From Acetatifactor sp. (GTDB lineage Bacteria > Bacillota > Clostridia > Lachnospirales > Lachnospiraceae): 35,660 bases of DNA. Each line of letters starts with the position of its first letter. Position 1 is the first letter of the stretch. The position numbers and the translations under genes were made by a program. Shown piece by piece: positions 8,584 through 16,248 of this stretch. The stretch is taken from the NCBI GenBank assembly GCA_016303085.1, contig JAEDMI010000002.1:1-35660 (forward strand), written 5' to 3'. The notes under the pieces were generated by a model. The model saw nothing but the letters and a program-made list of their open reading frames with translations. It searched no databases and was not told where the DNA came from.

Positions 8584-10083
8584 TTATATGTATTTGTCCA
8601 GCTGATGAGAAACTTCCAGCACATTCTGTAAAAGGTCTCGGGTATTATCCGCCTTTACCAGATTATCCCTGCTGGATTCTGCCGCCTGCGAGGATGTGGC
8701 TAATACTTCCTCCGATACAGCTGACAGCTGCATGATATTGTCCACAATCCGGTTGTTTGCCGCAGACAGGCCGTTCAGCATACTGTCTATCTCGGAAATG
8801 TTTGCAATCAGTTCCTGCACATTGGCGCTCACGGCCTCGCAACTCTCGGAAGCCTGATTAATCATGGTGTCCTGTGCACCTGCAGCCTCCCCCGATTTAA
8901 CAACTGCCATGGCAACACTCTCGGAATCTTTGGCAAGCTCGTTTAAAATACCTGCAATATTTTCCGTCTCATGCTTGGTCTTCTCCGCCAACTGCCTGAT
9001 TTCATCCGCAACCACTGCGAAGCCCCTGCCCGCCTCACCGGCTCTTGCGCTCTCGATGGAAGCATTCAGCGCAAGCAGATTGGTCTGATTGGAAATGGAA
9101 AAAATGGTATCAACGATGGTCTTAACCGCATCCGTCCTCTCCTGCAGCCGCTTCATGGAGTCTGTCACCTCCACATTCGCGCCCCGAATTACCTCGGATT
9201 GCTTTTTCAGATTTTCCATGGCAAGCATGCTCTGTTCGTTCAGCTGACCGGACTGTCTCGCCGCAGCCACCACGTTTTCGGAATAGGAAAGTGTTTTGGT
9301 AATGGAGTCCTGAATATCCTGAGTCATAGCTGTTTGGGTCTGAATGTTTTCCGCGGTAGACTGATTGCTGTCCGCAATATCCTGCATGGAACTGTTCACC
9401 ACATTGGTGGAATCGTTCAGCCGGGACATTATGCCCATAGCTTCCTCGGTACCCTCCCGCACCTGCTCCGCCACCCGGATGACATCATCCATGATTACCT
9501 TTTGCTTTTCCTGCTGCCGCATAAGGCTGTGGCGTGTATCGTGGTTGAACCGTGTAGCAAGGTTTGTCGCTATGTAGATGAAAATCATCACTACACAGAT
9601 GACGCATGTGGCACAGACCTGATCCATCAGGTCCTCACCTACATAAGCACGGGTCACAAACCCCTTTAAAAGAGTAGTAATAATGTTTATTCCGCCCAGC
9701 GCCGCGCCCGATATCTTTGCATATTTTCTGTCGAAGAAAAGGATGCCGGTGATAAAGGGAAGTACCGCCAGAAAACGGACATAATAGTTGTCAAAAGCCA
9801 TTGCCATCAGAAATAAAACACATATAACTCCGGCAAGCGCAACATACTTAATCTTTCCATCCGAATGATTCCTCTGAAAAAGGAATGCCATCACCCCGAC
9901 AAATATGACGGCAACTGCCGTATTGGCAACAGCATACCCAAATGTCCGTATACCCCGCAGGGTAGCCACCCAGATGATAATCAAGCTGAAAGTGTAAAAC
10001 AGGCTGAAGCTCACAATCATCAGCTGATGCACTTTTTTAATCTGTTCCTGCCTGTCCGCATACAAATACTTTTTCTCTTCCAT
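8584..10083 (-). CDS. Methyl-accepting chemotaxis protein with integral-membrane N-terminus
   Basis: About 499 residues from the ATG at 10083, which has GGAG six bases upstream; an ATG at 10095 and a longer reading to 10131 are possible but less well supported. The N-terminal ~180 residues hold about six hydrophobic helices with very short loops, so no sizeable extracellular sensor exists. The remainder is a cytoplasmic MA signalling domain with the conserved tip NQTNLLALNASIESARAGE and GRGFAVVADEIRQLAE. Receptors built like this may sense membrane or energy state, or an intracellular cue (inference). It follows pepF by 58 bases and may share its transcript. Confidence 0.9.
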   Translation of the reverse strand: MEEKKYLYADRQEQIKKVHQLMIVSFSLFYTFSLIIIWVATLRGIRTFGYAVANTAVAVIFVGVMAFLFQRNHSDGKIKYVALAGVICVLFLMAMAFDNYYVRFLAVLPFITGILFFDRKYAKISGAALGGINIITTLLKGFVTRAYVGEDLMDQVCATCVICVVMIFIYIATNLATRFNHDTRHSLMRQQEKQKVIMDDVIRVAEQVREGTEEAMGIMSRLNDSTNVVNSSMQDIADSNQSTAENIQTQTAMTQDIQDSITKTLSYSENVVAAARQSGQLNEQSMLAMENLKKQSEVIRGANVEVTDSMKRLQERTDAVKTIVDTIFSISNQTNLLALNASIESARAGEAGRGFAVVADEIRQLAEKTKHETENIAGILNELAKDSESVAMAVVKSGEAAGAQDTMINQASESCEAVSANVQELIANISEIDSMLNGLSAANNRIVDNIMQLSAVSEEVLATSSQAAESSRDNLVKADNTRDLLQNVLEVSHQLDKYI

Positions 10084-10141
10084 TCTTTTCTCCATTCCTG
10101 CCCCGCCCCTGAAACATGGGCGCAGGCACACTATTCTCCTG

Positions 10142-11950
10142 TCATCCCAGTTCTTCTGTCAATTCACAGATTTCGTCTATCATGGCGCCGATGGTCTCAA
10201 TGGTGTCCAAAAGCGGCGCGTCTGTGGTGATATCAATTCCGGCGAGAGCGGCAAGTTCTACAGGGGCAAGCGTACCTCCCGCTGCAAGCACCTTTTTCCA
10301 ATCCCCGATAGCGCCGTCTCCCTCCTTTTCAATCCGCTTGCACATCTGCGTGGCAACGGTTAATCCCGCACTGTAGGTGTAGGAATACAGTCCCATGTAG
10401 TAATGGGGCTGGCGCATCCATGTCAACTCCGCCCCCTCGTTGATTTCCACCGCATCCCCCCAGAATTTCTGCAATGTCTCCCGCATAATATTGCTGAGTG
10501 TGTCTGCCTGTACACTGCTTCCTGCATCCACCAGCTTGTATACCTCTCTCTGGTAAGCTGCCTCCATGAGGTGAGTCACAAAATTATGATAATAGGTATT
10601 GCCGATCATGCAGGCCAGCACCCAACGGCGGAATCGCTTATCATCACTTGTCTTCAGAAGATAGTGGGCCATGAGCAGTTCATTCATGGTGGAGGGTGCC
10701 TCTACGAAATAACAGGAAACATCCGTGTCAAAGATAGTCTGGGTGCTGTTGCAGGACTTAAAGTGACCCGCATGTCCCAGCTCGTGTGCCAGCGTGAACA
10801 CATCAGACATCTTGTTGTTCCATGTCATCAGGATAAAGGAATTCTTTCCGTAGGGGCTTGCACAGAAACCGCCCGTGGATTTTCCCTTGTTCTGGGCAAA
10901 GTCCACCCATCGCTCCTCGTAGGCGGTGTGTACCATGTCCACATAGTCCTCCCCGAGAACGGAAAGCCCTTTTTCTATATACTCCCTGGATGCCTCGATG
11001 GTGACCTCCGGGGCATAGCCGGGGTCGACAGGCAGTTTCAGGTCGGCGAAGGTCATCTTGTCTAAACCGTGAACCTTTTGAATCAGCTTTGCATATTTGC
11101 GCATATGCGGAGCCAGCTTCTCCGTAATCAAATCAATCTGGCGGTCGTAAAGCTCTCTGCTCACCTTCTGGCCAAACAGAAGATAATCAAATACGGAGTC
11201 AAAGCCTCTCAGTGTTGCCATGGTTTTCTCCGTCTGTACATTTGTATTGTAGGCAGCCGCAGTCACATTTTCGTACTCTCTGATTTTCTTTGAGAAGGCG
11301 TCAAAGGCCGCCCGGCGCACATCAGTATCCGGCTCATACTCGTAATCATCCTCAAACAGGGTATATCCCAACGGATACTCTTTTCCGTTTACCGTAAAGG
11401 GGTCAAACTTCATGTCCGCCAGCTTGGCGATATTATATATCTCATAGGGCGCGCTGTAGATACTTTGGCTCAGAGCCGATATTACTCGCTCTGCCTCGGG
11501 ATGAAGCGCATGGGGCTTGTCCCGCAGAATATCCTCCAGAAAATGGTTGTTTCCGTTGCTGATTTCAATAGCCTTTTTGATGATTTCCTCATCCTGCTCC
11601 AGAATTTCACTCTTTACAAAGCTTAGGCTGCTTTGAATCCTCGCGGAAAGGCGGCTGATTTTCCCGAGTCTCTCCTGATTATAGCTGTTGTAATAATCTA
11701 CGGACACCGCCAAATCGCAGTAGTTCCCAGTCAGGGTCATCAGTTCGTACACCTGCCTGTACTCCGTGACACATGCTTCGATATTTTCGGGAGTGTTCAG
11801 TTTCCCCCGATATTTTTCCACCATGCTCTGCGCCAGTTTTTCCATTTTTTCCGCATCGCGAAACATGTCTTCTTCCGTAGCATATATTTTTGACAGATCC
11901 CACGTCAGTTCCGCCGGGACGTCTTTTCTGTCTTTCAGTTCTTCTGCCAT
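10142..11950 (-). CDS. pepF: Oligoendopeptidase F (M3B metallopeptidase)
   Basis: 602 residues, the usual length of PepF. The zinc site HELGH is at residues 389-393 (FTLAHELGHAGHF), and a third ligand glutamate is expected in the VEAPSTMNELL segment about 25 residues on. The protein is cytosolic and cuts short peptides of roughly 7-17 residues, as known for the family, so it serves peptide turnover and nitrogen supply. The ATG start has GGAGGG six bases upstream. A good promoter lies in the 90-base gap before it, so it is probably transcribed on its own, perhaps together with the downstream MCP. Confidence 0.95.
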   Translation of the reverse strand: MAEELKDRKDVPAELTWDLSKIYATEEDMFRDAEKMEKLAQSMVEKYRGKLNTPENIEACVTEYRQVYELMTLTGNYCDLAVSVDYYNSYNQERLGKISRLSARIQSSLSFVKSEILEQDEEIIKKAIEISNGNNHFLEDILRDKPHALHPEAERVISALSQSIYSAPYEIYNIAKLADMKFDPFTVNGKEYPLGYTLFEDDYEYEPDTDVRRAAFDAFSKKIREYENVTAAAYNTNVQTEKTMATLRGFDSVFDYLLFGQKVSRELYDRQIDLITEKLAPHMRKYAKLIQKVHGLDKMTFADLKLPVDPGYAPEVTIEASREYIEKGLSVLGEDYVDMVHTAYEERWVDFAQNKGKSTGGFCASPYGKNSFILMTWNNKMSDVFTLAHELGHAGHFKSCNSTQTIFDTDVSCYFVEAPSTMNELLMAHYLLKTSDDKRFRRWVLACMIGNTYYHNFVTHLMEAAYQREVYKLVDAGSSVQADTLSNIMRETLQKFWGDAVEINEGAELTWMRQPHYYMGLYSYTYSAGLTVATQMCKRIEKEGDGAIGDWKKVLAAGGTLAPVELAALAGIDITTDAPLLDTIETIGAMIDEICELTEELG

Positions 11951-11990
11951 ATTACCCTCCGATATGTCTTCTGCAAATTTCGATAGCCCT

Positions 11991-12019
11991 ATTTTACTCT
12001 ATTTTCATCAGAGAGTAAA
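11991..12019 (-). promoter_or_regulatory. Sigma-A promoter of pepF with an inverted repeat between the boxes
   Basis: The -35 is TTTACT (12014-12019), with a 17-base spacer and -10 TAAAAT (11991-11996). A 7-bp inverted repeat TTACTCT...AGAGTAA (11994-12000 and 12012-12018) overlaps both boxes and could be an operator. The start codon is about 40 bases downstream. Confidence 0.6.
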
Positions 12020-12040
12020 TGAGAATTTCCCAACTTTTTC

Positions 12041-12871
12041 TTAAAATGCGACCACTTTTTTCAAGTTATCATTCTCCGCAGCAACCTTCAGTTCCGATGC
12101 AAAATCTGCACAGTCCGCTTTCAGATACTCTTCCATCTCAGGCTCATCCCTCCATTTCTCACGAACCATACGGCATGTCATCGTCTCCAATACAGCCTTC
12201 AGCTGTTCTTTGGAATACCTGCCTACAACCTGTTCCAGCCTGCCGTACTCTGCCTGCTCTGTTTCCGGTACCGTCCCTTTTTTAATCAGCATGTATCCCA
12301 ACACATGCCTTAATATTATGCTACAGAGATTGCAAAAAAGTTTTTCGTACTTTTTATGAAATTTTCTGAGGACTTCCCGCACATATTCCTCTGAAAAGGC
12401 TCCCATAAATTTCTGTTCCAGGCCGATGTACTCCATATACCTTTCCACAGCGCGAATCCCCGACACATCTCCCACAGGCCGAAGCGTCGGATAGTCCATG
12501 GTAATCACATTTTCCTGAGGAGCAAACCGGGCATCATATTTCAGGAAAAACCCCGGTAGCGCTTTTGTCACCGTATCGTAATAGTTTTCATTTCCGTAAG
12601 CGCGGAAACGGATAATCATATCATTATAGCGCTCCCCGGTTTGCTTTACTTTTTCAACTACTCTTTCATATCCCATGCGATAGGCTGCTTCTGCGGAAAT
12701 TCCGTTCTTACCGGCCGGAGTATTTCCGCTCTCACATTCCCCGATACAGTAAAGGACTGCCTCCATCAGACTGCTTGCCCTCTCATATGTAACAGATGTG
12801 CTCTCGCCGGACGTGTACTTTTTGGCAAGCTGTGCAACAACAGGTATCAACTGTTCCAAAGTATACTCCAT
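12041..12871 (-). CDS. DUF6179-type protein of unknown function
   Basis: 276 residues from the ATG at 12871, which has GGAGG five bases upstream; reading from 12883 adds four residues. It is soluble, has no signal peptide, and is rich in charged helices. It starts MEYTLEQLIPVVAQLAKKYT and has a TMDYP motif near residue 150. I recognise the pattern as the Firmicutes family DUF6179, from memory only. It follows the DUF6323 gene by about 46 bases, and these two families are commonly neighbours, so they probably act together. No catalytic motif is evident. Confidence 0.75.
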   Translation of the reverse strand: MEYTLEQLIPVVAQLAKKYTSGESTSVTYERASSLMEAVLYCIGECESGNTPAGKNGISAEAAYRMGYERVVEKVKQTGERYNDMIIRFRAYGNENYYDTVTKALPGFFLKYDARFAPQENVITMDYPTLRPVGDVSGIRAVERYMEYIGLEQKFMGAFSEEYVREVLRKFHKKYEKLFCNLCSIILRHVLGYMLIKKGTVPETEQAEYGRLEQVVGRYSKEQLKAVLETMTCRMVREKWRDEPEMEEYLKADCADFASELKVAAENDNLKKVVAF

Positions 12872-12917
12872 CATTTCCTCCATTCCTGAGCGTCACATTT
12901 TTTCACACTCTTTACTC

Positions 12918-13448
12918 TCACATTAAATCATTCAGCGCCTGTAAAAAAAGTTCTTTATCCCACCGCCTGACGATATCAAACCTTTCAAATCCCCCCCGTC
13001 CGCCGCTTTCCCGAAAGCCGCGGTAACCGGCGCGGACAGCCTGAGAAAAAATATCCAGACAGGTTCCCTCAAGATAATCCAAGTCTCCGAAACAAACCGC
13101 GTCAAACTGCTCTCTCATAAATTCCAACAGTTCATCGTCCGTCAATTCGTCTAAAGTTTCATTCTTGTAAAGATAAAAAATTTCCTGGAGCCGCATACAG
13201 GTATCTGCATAATTATTTTGAGTCAGATAGGGTGAATCGCAGAATATATCAATCAGTTTCGGCAAAATACCTTCCCCGAATTCCACTCTCTGCTGCTCCT
13301 TCAAATTTTCCCTGCGGGCCGCAACAAGCCGTCCGGCTTCCTCCTCGGTAAGCGAAAGCCCATACCGTTCCGTCTTTCGGTTCATCTCTACAACCGCCTG
13401 TACCTGATTCTTACCGGAAACCACATCCAACCAGTCCTTCTCTTCCAT
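12918..13448 (-). CDS. DUF6323-type protein of unknown function
   Basis: 176 residues from the ATG at 13448, which follows GGGGGAG at good spacing. The frame stays open upstream to 13592, but that part covers the promoter region and terminator arm and is not coding. The protein is soluble, acidic and helical. Its central segment (ERYGLSLTEEEA, then EFGEGILPKLIDIFCDSPY and a QEIFYLYKNE motif) matches my recollection of the DUF6323 family. It forms a two-gene unit with the DUF6179 gene. A TATAAT (13503-13508) lies about 55 bases upstream without a convincing -35. Function unknown. Confidence 0.75.
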   Translation of the reverse strand: MEEKDWLDVVSGKNQVQAVVEMNRKTERYGLSLTEEEAGRLVAARRENLKEQQRVEFGEGILPKLIDIFCDSPYLTQNNYADTCMRLQEIFYLYKNETLDELTDDELLEFMREQFDAVCFGDLDYLEGTCLDIFSQAVRAGYRGFRESGGRGGFERFDIVRRWDKELFLQALNDLM

Positions 13449-13570
13449 GTCTTCTCCCCCTTTCAGCCGCTTCGCGGCTTTCCCATCGCACTTGGTTTCC
13501 TGATTATACGTCATGCACCAAGCCATTGGTAGACTTGAAAAAAATGTGATTTTGTGGTAATATAGAACAA

Positions 13571-13611
13571 GAAACGAGGGAAAATTCCACAAAAGAATTT
13601 TCCCTCGTTTC
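13571..13611. terminator. Perfect 17-bp stem terminator, probably bidirectional
   Basis: Arms 13571-13587 and 13595-13611 are perfectly complementary over 17 bp with a 7-base loop. T-rich tails follow on both strands (TTTGATTT on plus, TTGTTCTATA on minus). It closes the decayed region and the surface-protein operon before the DUF6323 promoter. Confidence 0.8.
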
Positions 13612-13623
13612 TTTGATTTCTGT

Positions 13624-13728
13624 TTACTTCACTTTAATCTTCTGTCCGGGATAAATCCGGTTTGGATTTTTTTTCTGAGGATTCAGTGACGTTTCCTCCT
13701 TTTCATCCTTGCCGTATTTTATCTGTTG
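13624..13728 (-). pseudogene. LysM-domain C-terminal remnant
   Basis: On the minus strand the frame reads ...NPNRIYPGQKIKVK and then TAA. NPxxIYPGQ is the typical end of a LysM peptidoglycan-binding module. The first half of a LysM module is missing or unrecognisable and there is no start codon or ribosome binding site. The frame is continuous with the 13729-13971 frame and is separated from it only by a TAG. I read it as the tail of a decayed cell-wall protein. Confidence 0.6.
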
Positions 13729-13971
13729 CTATTGAACTTCAGTCACTACCCGGAAAGCGGAAACCGCCGGCTGATTCCAGCCATAGCCTGCCACATAGTC
13801 ACATGGTATGGTAAGCTCATAGACCAAACCCTCGCCCGGCATTAACACATTGCCCATATATGCGGATACATCCGTAAACACCATATCCCCGTCCGTAATA
13901 CATAACTCCTCTATTTCCTCTACCACAACGGTCTGATCCGTACCGTTTGCGAAATATAAGGTCACCACCAC
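13729..13971 (-). pseudogene. Decayed fragment of a surface-type protein (about 80 residues open)
   Basis: The open frame encodes a beta-rich segment (VVVTLYFANGTDQTVVV... to ...FRVVTEVQ) with no ATG at its beginning and no ribosome binding site. In frame upstream it continues through an Asn/Asp-rich stretch (KNNNDDSNGD) to a TAG near 14003. Downstream a TAG separates it from the LysM-like tail in the same frame. The simplest reading is a pseudogene piece of an extracellular protein; a real small protein starting at GTG is less likely. Family unknown. Confidence 0.45.
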
Positions 13972-14141
13972 ATCGCCATTAGAATCATCATTGTTATTCT
14001 TCTAATCGGGCATGCTGTTCATGCTATTCATGCGATTTATATTTATACATTGCTATTCAGTGGGAACACAATTCCGAAAAGGGACTTTATTATAGCCCTC
14101 ATCACCTTACCCGTCCTTTCTTCTTATTTATCTGTCGGGCC
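13972..14141. other. Non-coding / degenerate stretch
   Basis: No intact gene. On the minus strand it contains a short tandem 9-base repeat (ATGAATAGC / ATGAACAGC, about 14012-14032), several in-frame TAG or TAA codons, and a TATAAT (14089-14094) without a good -35. It belongs to the decayed area behind the InlB_B-repeat gene. Confidence 0.5.
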
Positions 14142-15158
14142 TCAGTTCTTCACCCAACCGGCATAAAGCGTGATTGTCTTTGTGTGATGCCAGTCATACT
14201 CATCCCCGTTCTTTTCATAAAAATCCATTCCGAACAAACGCGTCTTTTTATCACCGCCATCCGCTTCCGTATACCAGCCCGTAAAGGTATAGCCCTCTCG
14301 TACAGGTGTCGGATACGCACACAAATATGCATAAGATTCCGATTCCAATGGCCCCTTTGCATCATAGGTCATCGAGCTTTCGTTTTCAATCGTGCCGCCG
14401 TTTGCATCGAGTACCAGAAGATACGGATATTCGCTGATACCGTCGTACCGCCACGCCGCATGGACTTCAATATCCCGGCTGCTGCCGGAACCCGCCTCCG
14501 GCTTAACATAACAGATGTTATCTCTCGACAACGCATCACCAAGCATTCCCATCAGCGGACCGGAAGCCGCCGTTTTGTCATAATAGACGACCCAGCCCAT
14601 AAAGAGATATCCGTCCACCGGCTCATAGGCGGGCATACTATATTCATACCCCTGCAAAAGTAATGACTCAAACACAAAATCCTGCATCAGTATACGATAG
14701 TCAAAAATCTCAGGGTCAAAGCTGTCATTATAAACGGTCAGAAATGAGGTCACATCCTCAGCCGGGTAATACGGCAGCGCCTCCGGCTCTGCATTTCCCG
14801 CCTGCTCTTCCCGGGTTTCCGCAGGCTGCTCCTGTCCTGTGGGGTGTTGCTCCTCCGGCTGTTGCTCCTCCGGCTGTTGCCCCTGTGTCCGGTTTCCCGG
14901 TTCATCCCGATTATCCGGCTCATCCGCAGCCACCGTTGGTTTTTCCGTTTGAGGAAGAACCGACGCATTCGATGCATAGGCACCCACTGCCGTATATGCC
15001 ATAACGGCAAGAGTTGCTGTCATATACATCATTTTTTTCCACACTGCTTTTCTGCCCTTCTCTTCCGATGTCACATTTCCACCGCCCTGCAGATACTCGT
15101 CGGGAAGTGGTTCAAACTCCTGCCCCGTATTGTATTCCATATCCTTCTTCATAAGCAT
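14142..15158 (-). CDS. Membrane-anchored InlB_B (Listeria-Bacteroides) repeat protein
   Basis: 338 residues. A cytoplasmic N-terminus of ~40 residues is followed by one hydrophobic helix (about 42-63). Then comes a Pro/Gln/Glu-rich linker (about 70-125, with a repeated EEQQP unit also visible as 15-base DNA repeats) and an extracellular C-terminal part. That part carries InlB_B-type repeats: FMGWVVYYD and a clearer one ending in GYTFTGWYTEADGG...ITLYAGWVKN. No LPxTG motif is present, so anchoring is by the N-terminal helix. Such repeats are common in secreted or surface proteins with adhesive or structural roles; the specific role is unknown. The start lies only 5 bases behind the mscS stop codon with a weak ribosome binding site, so translational coupling is likely. 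Confidence 0.8.
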   Translation of the reverse strand: MLMKKDMEYNTGQEFEPLPDEYLQGGGNVTSEEKGRKAVWKKMMYMTATLAVMAYTAVGAYASNASVLPQTEKPTVAADEPDNRDEPGNRTQGQQPEEQQPEEQHPTGQEQPAETREEQAGNAEPEALPYYPAEDVTSFLTVYNDSFDPEIFDYRILMQDFVFESLLLQGYEYSMPAYEPVDGYLFMGWVVYYDKTAASGPLMGMLGDALSRDNICYVKPEAGSGSSRDIEVHAAWRYDGISEYPYLLVLDANGGTIENESSMTYDAKGPLESESYAYLCAYPTPVREGYTFTGWYTEADGGDKKTRLFGMDFYEKNGDEYDWHHTKTITLYAGWVKN

Positions 15159-15163
15159 CAGAC

Positions 15164-16060
15164 CTACTTATTATGTACATCCAGTTGAGGAAAAGGACAT
15201 TCCACACCCAGTTTTCTGAAACCCAGAAGTAAATCGCGGTTCAACGTTCTTGTTGAAGAGAAAATGTCCTTCTCTGAAACCTCCACCACAAAACGGAGCA
15301 GAATTCCCGAGTCTTCCAATGCCTGAACTCCCAAATACTGCGGAGTTTTCTGCATGGTATCTGTATGTGCACTGTAGATTTCTTCCAAGAGCTTCGGAAG
15401 CTCTCCCTCCAACTTTTCGATATCCGTCTCGTAAGGAATCGCAATGTCGCTAATCGCCCTGGAAAAGTTGTCGGAACGGTTCAAAATATTTTTCATTTCG
15501 GAGTTATTGATAATCTTTACATTATCTCCGGTATCCGTAATACAGGTTGTCCTGATGCCGATACTTGTTACAGTTCCCCGGAAACCGTTTACCTCCACAA
15601 TATCTCCCACATTGTATTGGTTTTCCAGAAGCATAAAGGTTCCGGTCACCACATCCGCAATCAGGCTTTCCGCACTGAAGCCCACAATCAAAGCCAAAAT
15701 CCCGACGCTTGCTACGATTGTCCCGATATTGACTCCCAGAATAGCAAGCCCCCAGCATAGAATCACTATAAACGCCACATACTTTGCCAGACTGGAGATT
15801 AGCGATACAACCGACCTCGCCCTATGACTCTTAGGCTTTATGCTCCCCAGGACAAAAACTGCCAGATTTTCTACAAGCAGAACACCGAACAGCATTGCGG
15901 CAAGTCTTAACAAAGATGCGCCGCTGACAGAAAACATTGTGCCCAACTCATCCAACCTGACAAGTCCCGTTGCAAATCCCAGAATGACAGCGACGATTAG
16001 TAACGCCGCATATACCAGCACTTTCTTCAAATTGTTTTTTTCTTCTTGTTCTTTTTTCAT
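15164..16060 (-). CDS. mscS: MscS-family mechanosensitive ion channel
   Basis: 298 residues. About four hydrophobic helices (residues ~12-32, ~42-65, ~85-105, ~107-130) are followed by the MscS beta domain. The diagnostic stretch is QYNVGDIVEVNGFRGTVTSI, then TGDNVKIINNSEMKNILNRS. Family members open on membrane tension and release solutes on osmotic downshock. The ATG start has GGAGAGG about 6 bases upstream. It is the first gene of a two-gene unit with the InlB_B protein. Its promoter at 16203-16231 carries a box shared with the upstream LuxR regulator gene, so it is probably under that regulator. The 140-base leader contains a tiny open frame with an ideal ribosome binding site. Confidence 0.93.
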   Translation of the reverse strand: MKKEQEEKNNLKKVLVYAALLIVAVILGFATGLVRLDELGTMFSVSGASLLRLAAMLFGVLLVENLAVFVLGSIKPKSHRARSVVSLISSLAKYVAFIVILCWGLAILGVNIGTIVASVGILALIVGFSAESLIADVVTGTFMLLENQYNVGDIVEVNGFRGTVTSIGIRTTCITDTGDNVKIINNSEMKNILNRSDNFSRAISDIAIPYETDIEKLEGELPKLLEEIYSAHTDTMQKTPQYLGVQALEDSGILLRFVVEVSEKDIFSSTRTLNRDLLLGFRKLGVECPFPQLDVHNK

Positions 16061-16145
16061 AGGTTTCCTCTCCGTCTTCTTAATGTTACATAATGTCTAT
16101 GGTTTCCCTGTGCGTATTATCTCTGTTTCTTCACTCCCGTGCCGC

Positions 16146-16163
16146 CTATTTCCTGTTCTTCAT
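16146..16163 (-). CDS. Possible 5-residue leader peptide (MKNRK) upstream of mscS
   Basis: An AAGGAGGAG site lies about 6 bases before an ATG followed by four codons and TAG, inside the mscS leader. A second short GTG frame (MKKQR) follows. It could be a translated leader peptide affecting mscS expression or an accidental remnant; nothing else supports it. Confidence 0.3.
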   Translation of the reverse strand: MKNRK

Positions 16164-16202
16164 AAAGTCTCCTCCTTCGCAGTCGTAGTTTGAATTGGAT
16201 TT

Positions 16203-16231
16203 ACTATAGCAGATAACCCTTTCCGTCGAAA
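16203..16231 (-). promoter_or_regulatory. Promoter of the mscS operon
   Basis: Extended -10 TGC-TATAGT (-10 at 16203-16208), 17-base spacer, weak -35 TTTCGA (16226-16231). A poor -35 next to a shared upstream box is typical of activator-dependent promoters. Confidence 0.6.
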
Positions 16232-16248
16232 GTTTACATTAGTCTCAA
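16232..16248 (-). promoter_or_regulatory. Putative LuxR-type box at the mscS promoter
   Basis: TTGAGACTAATGTAAAC on the minus strand, directly abutting the -35. It matches the box at 17723-17739 in 14 of 17 positions and has the same placement. It overlaps the stop codon of the upstream LuxR gene. Confidence 0.55.

Noticed and set aside
13449..13592. N-terminal extension of the DUF6323 protein
   Set aside because: This part covers a terminator arm and promoter-like TATAAT; the ATG at 13448 has a good ribosome binding site and fits the family start.
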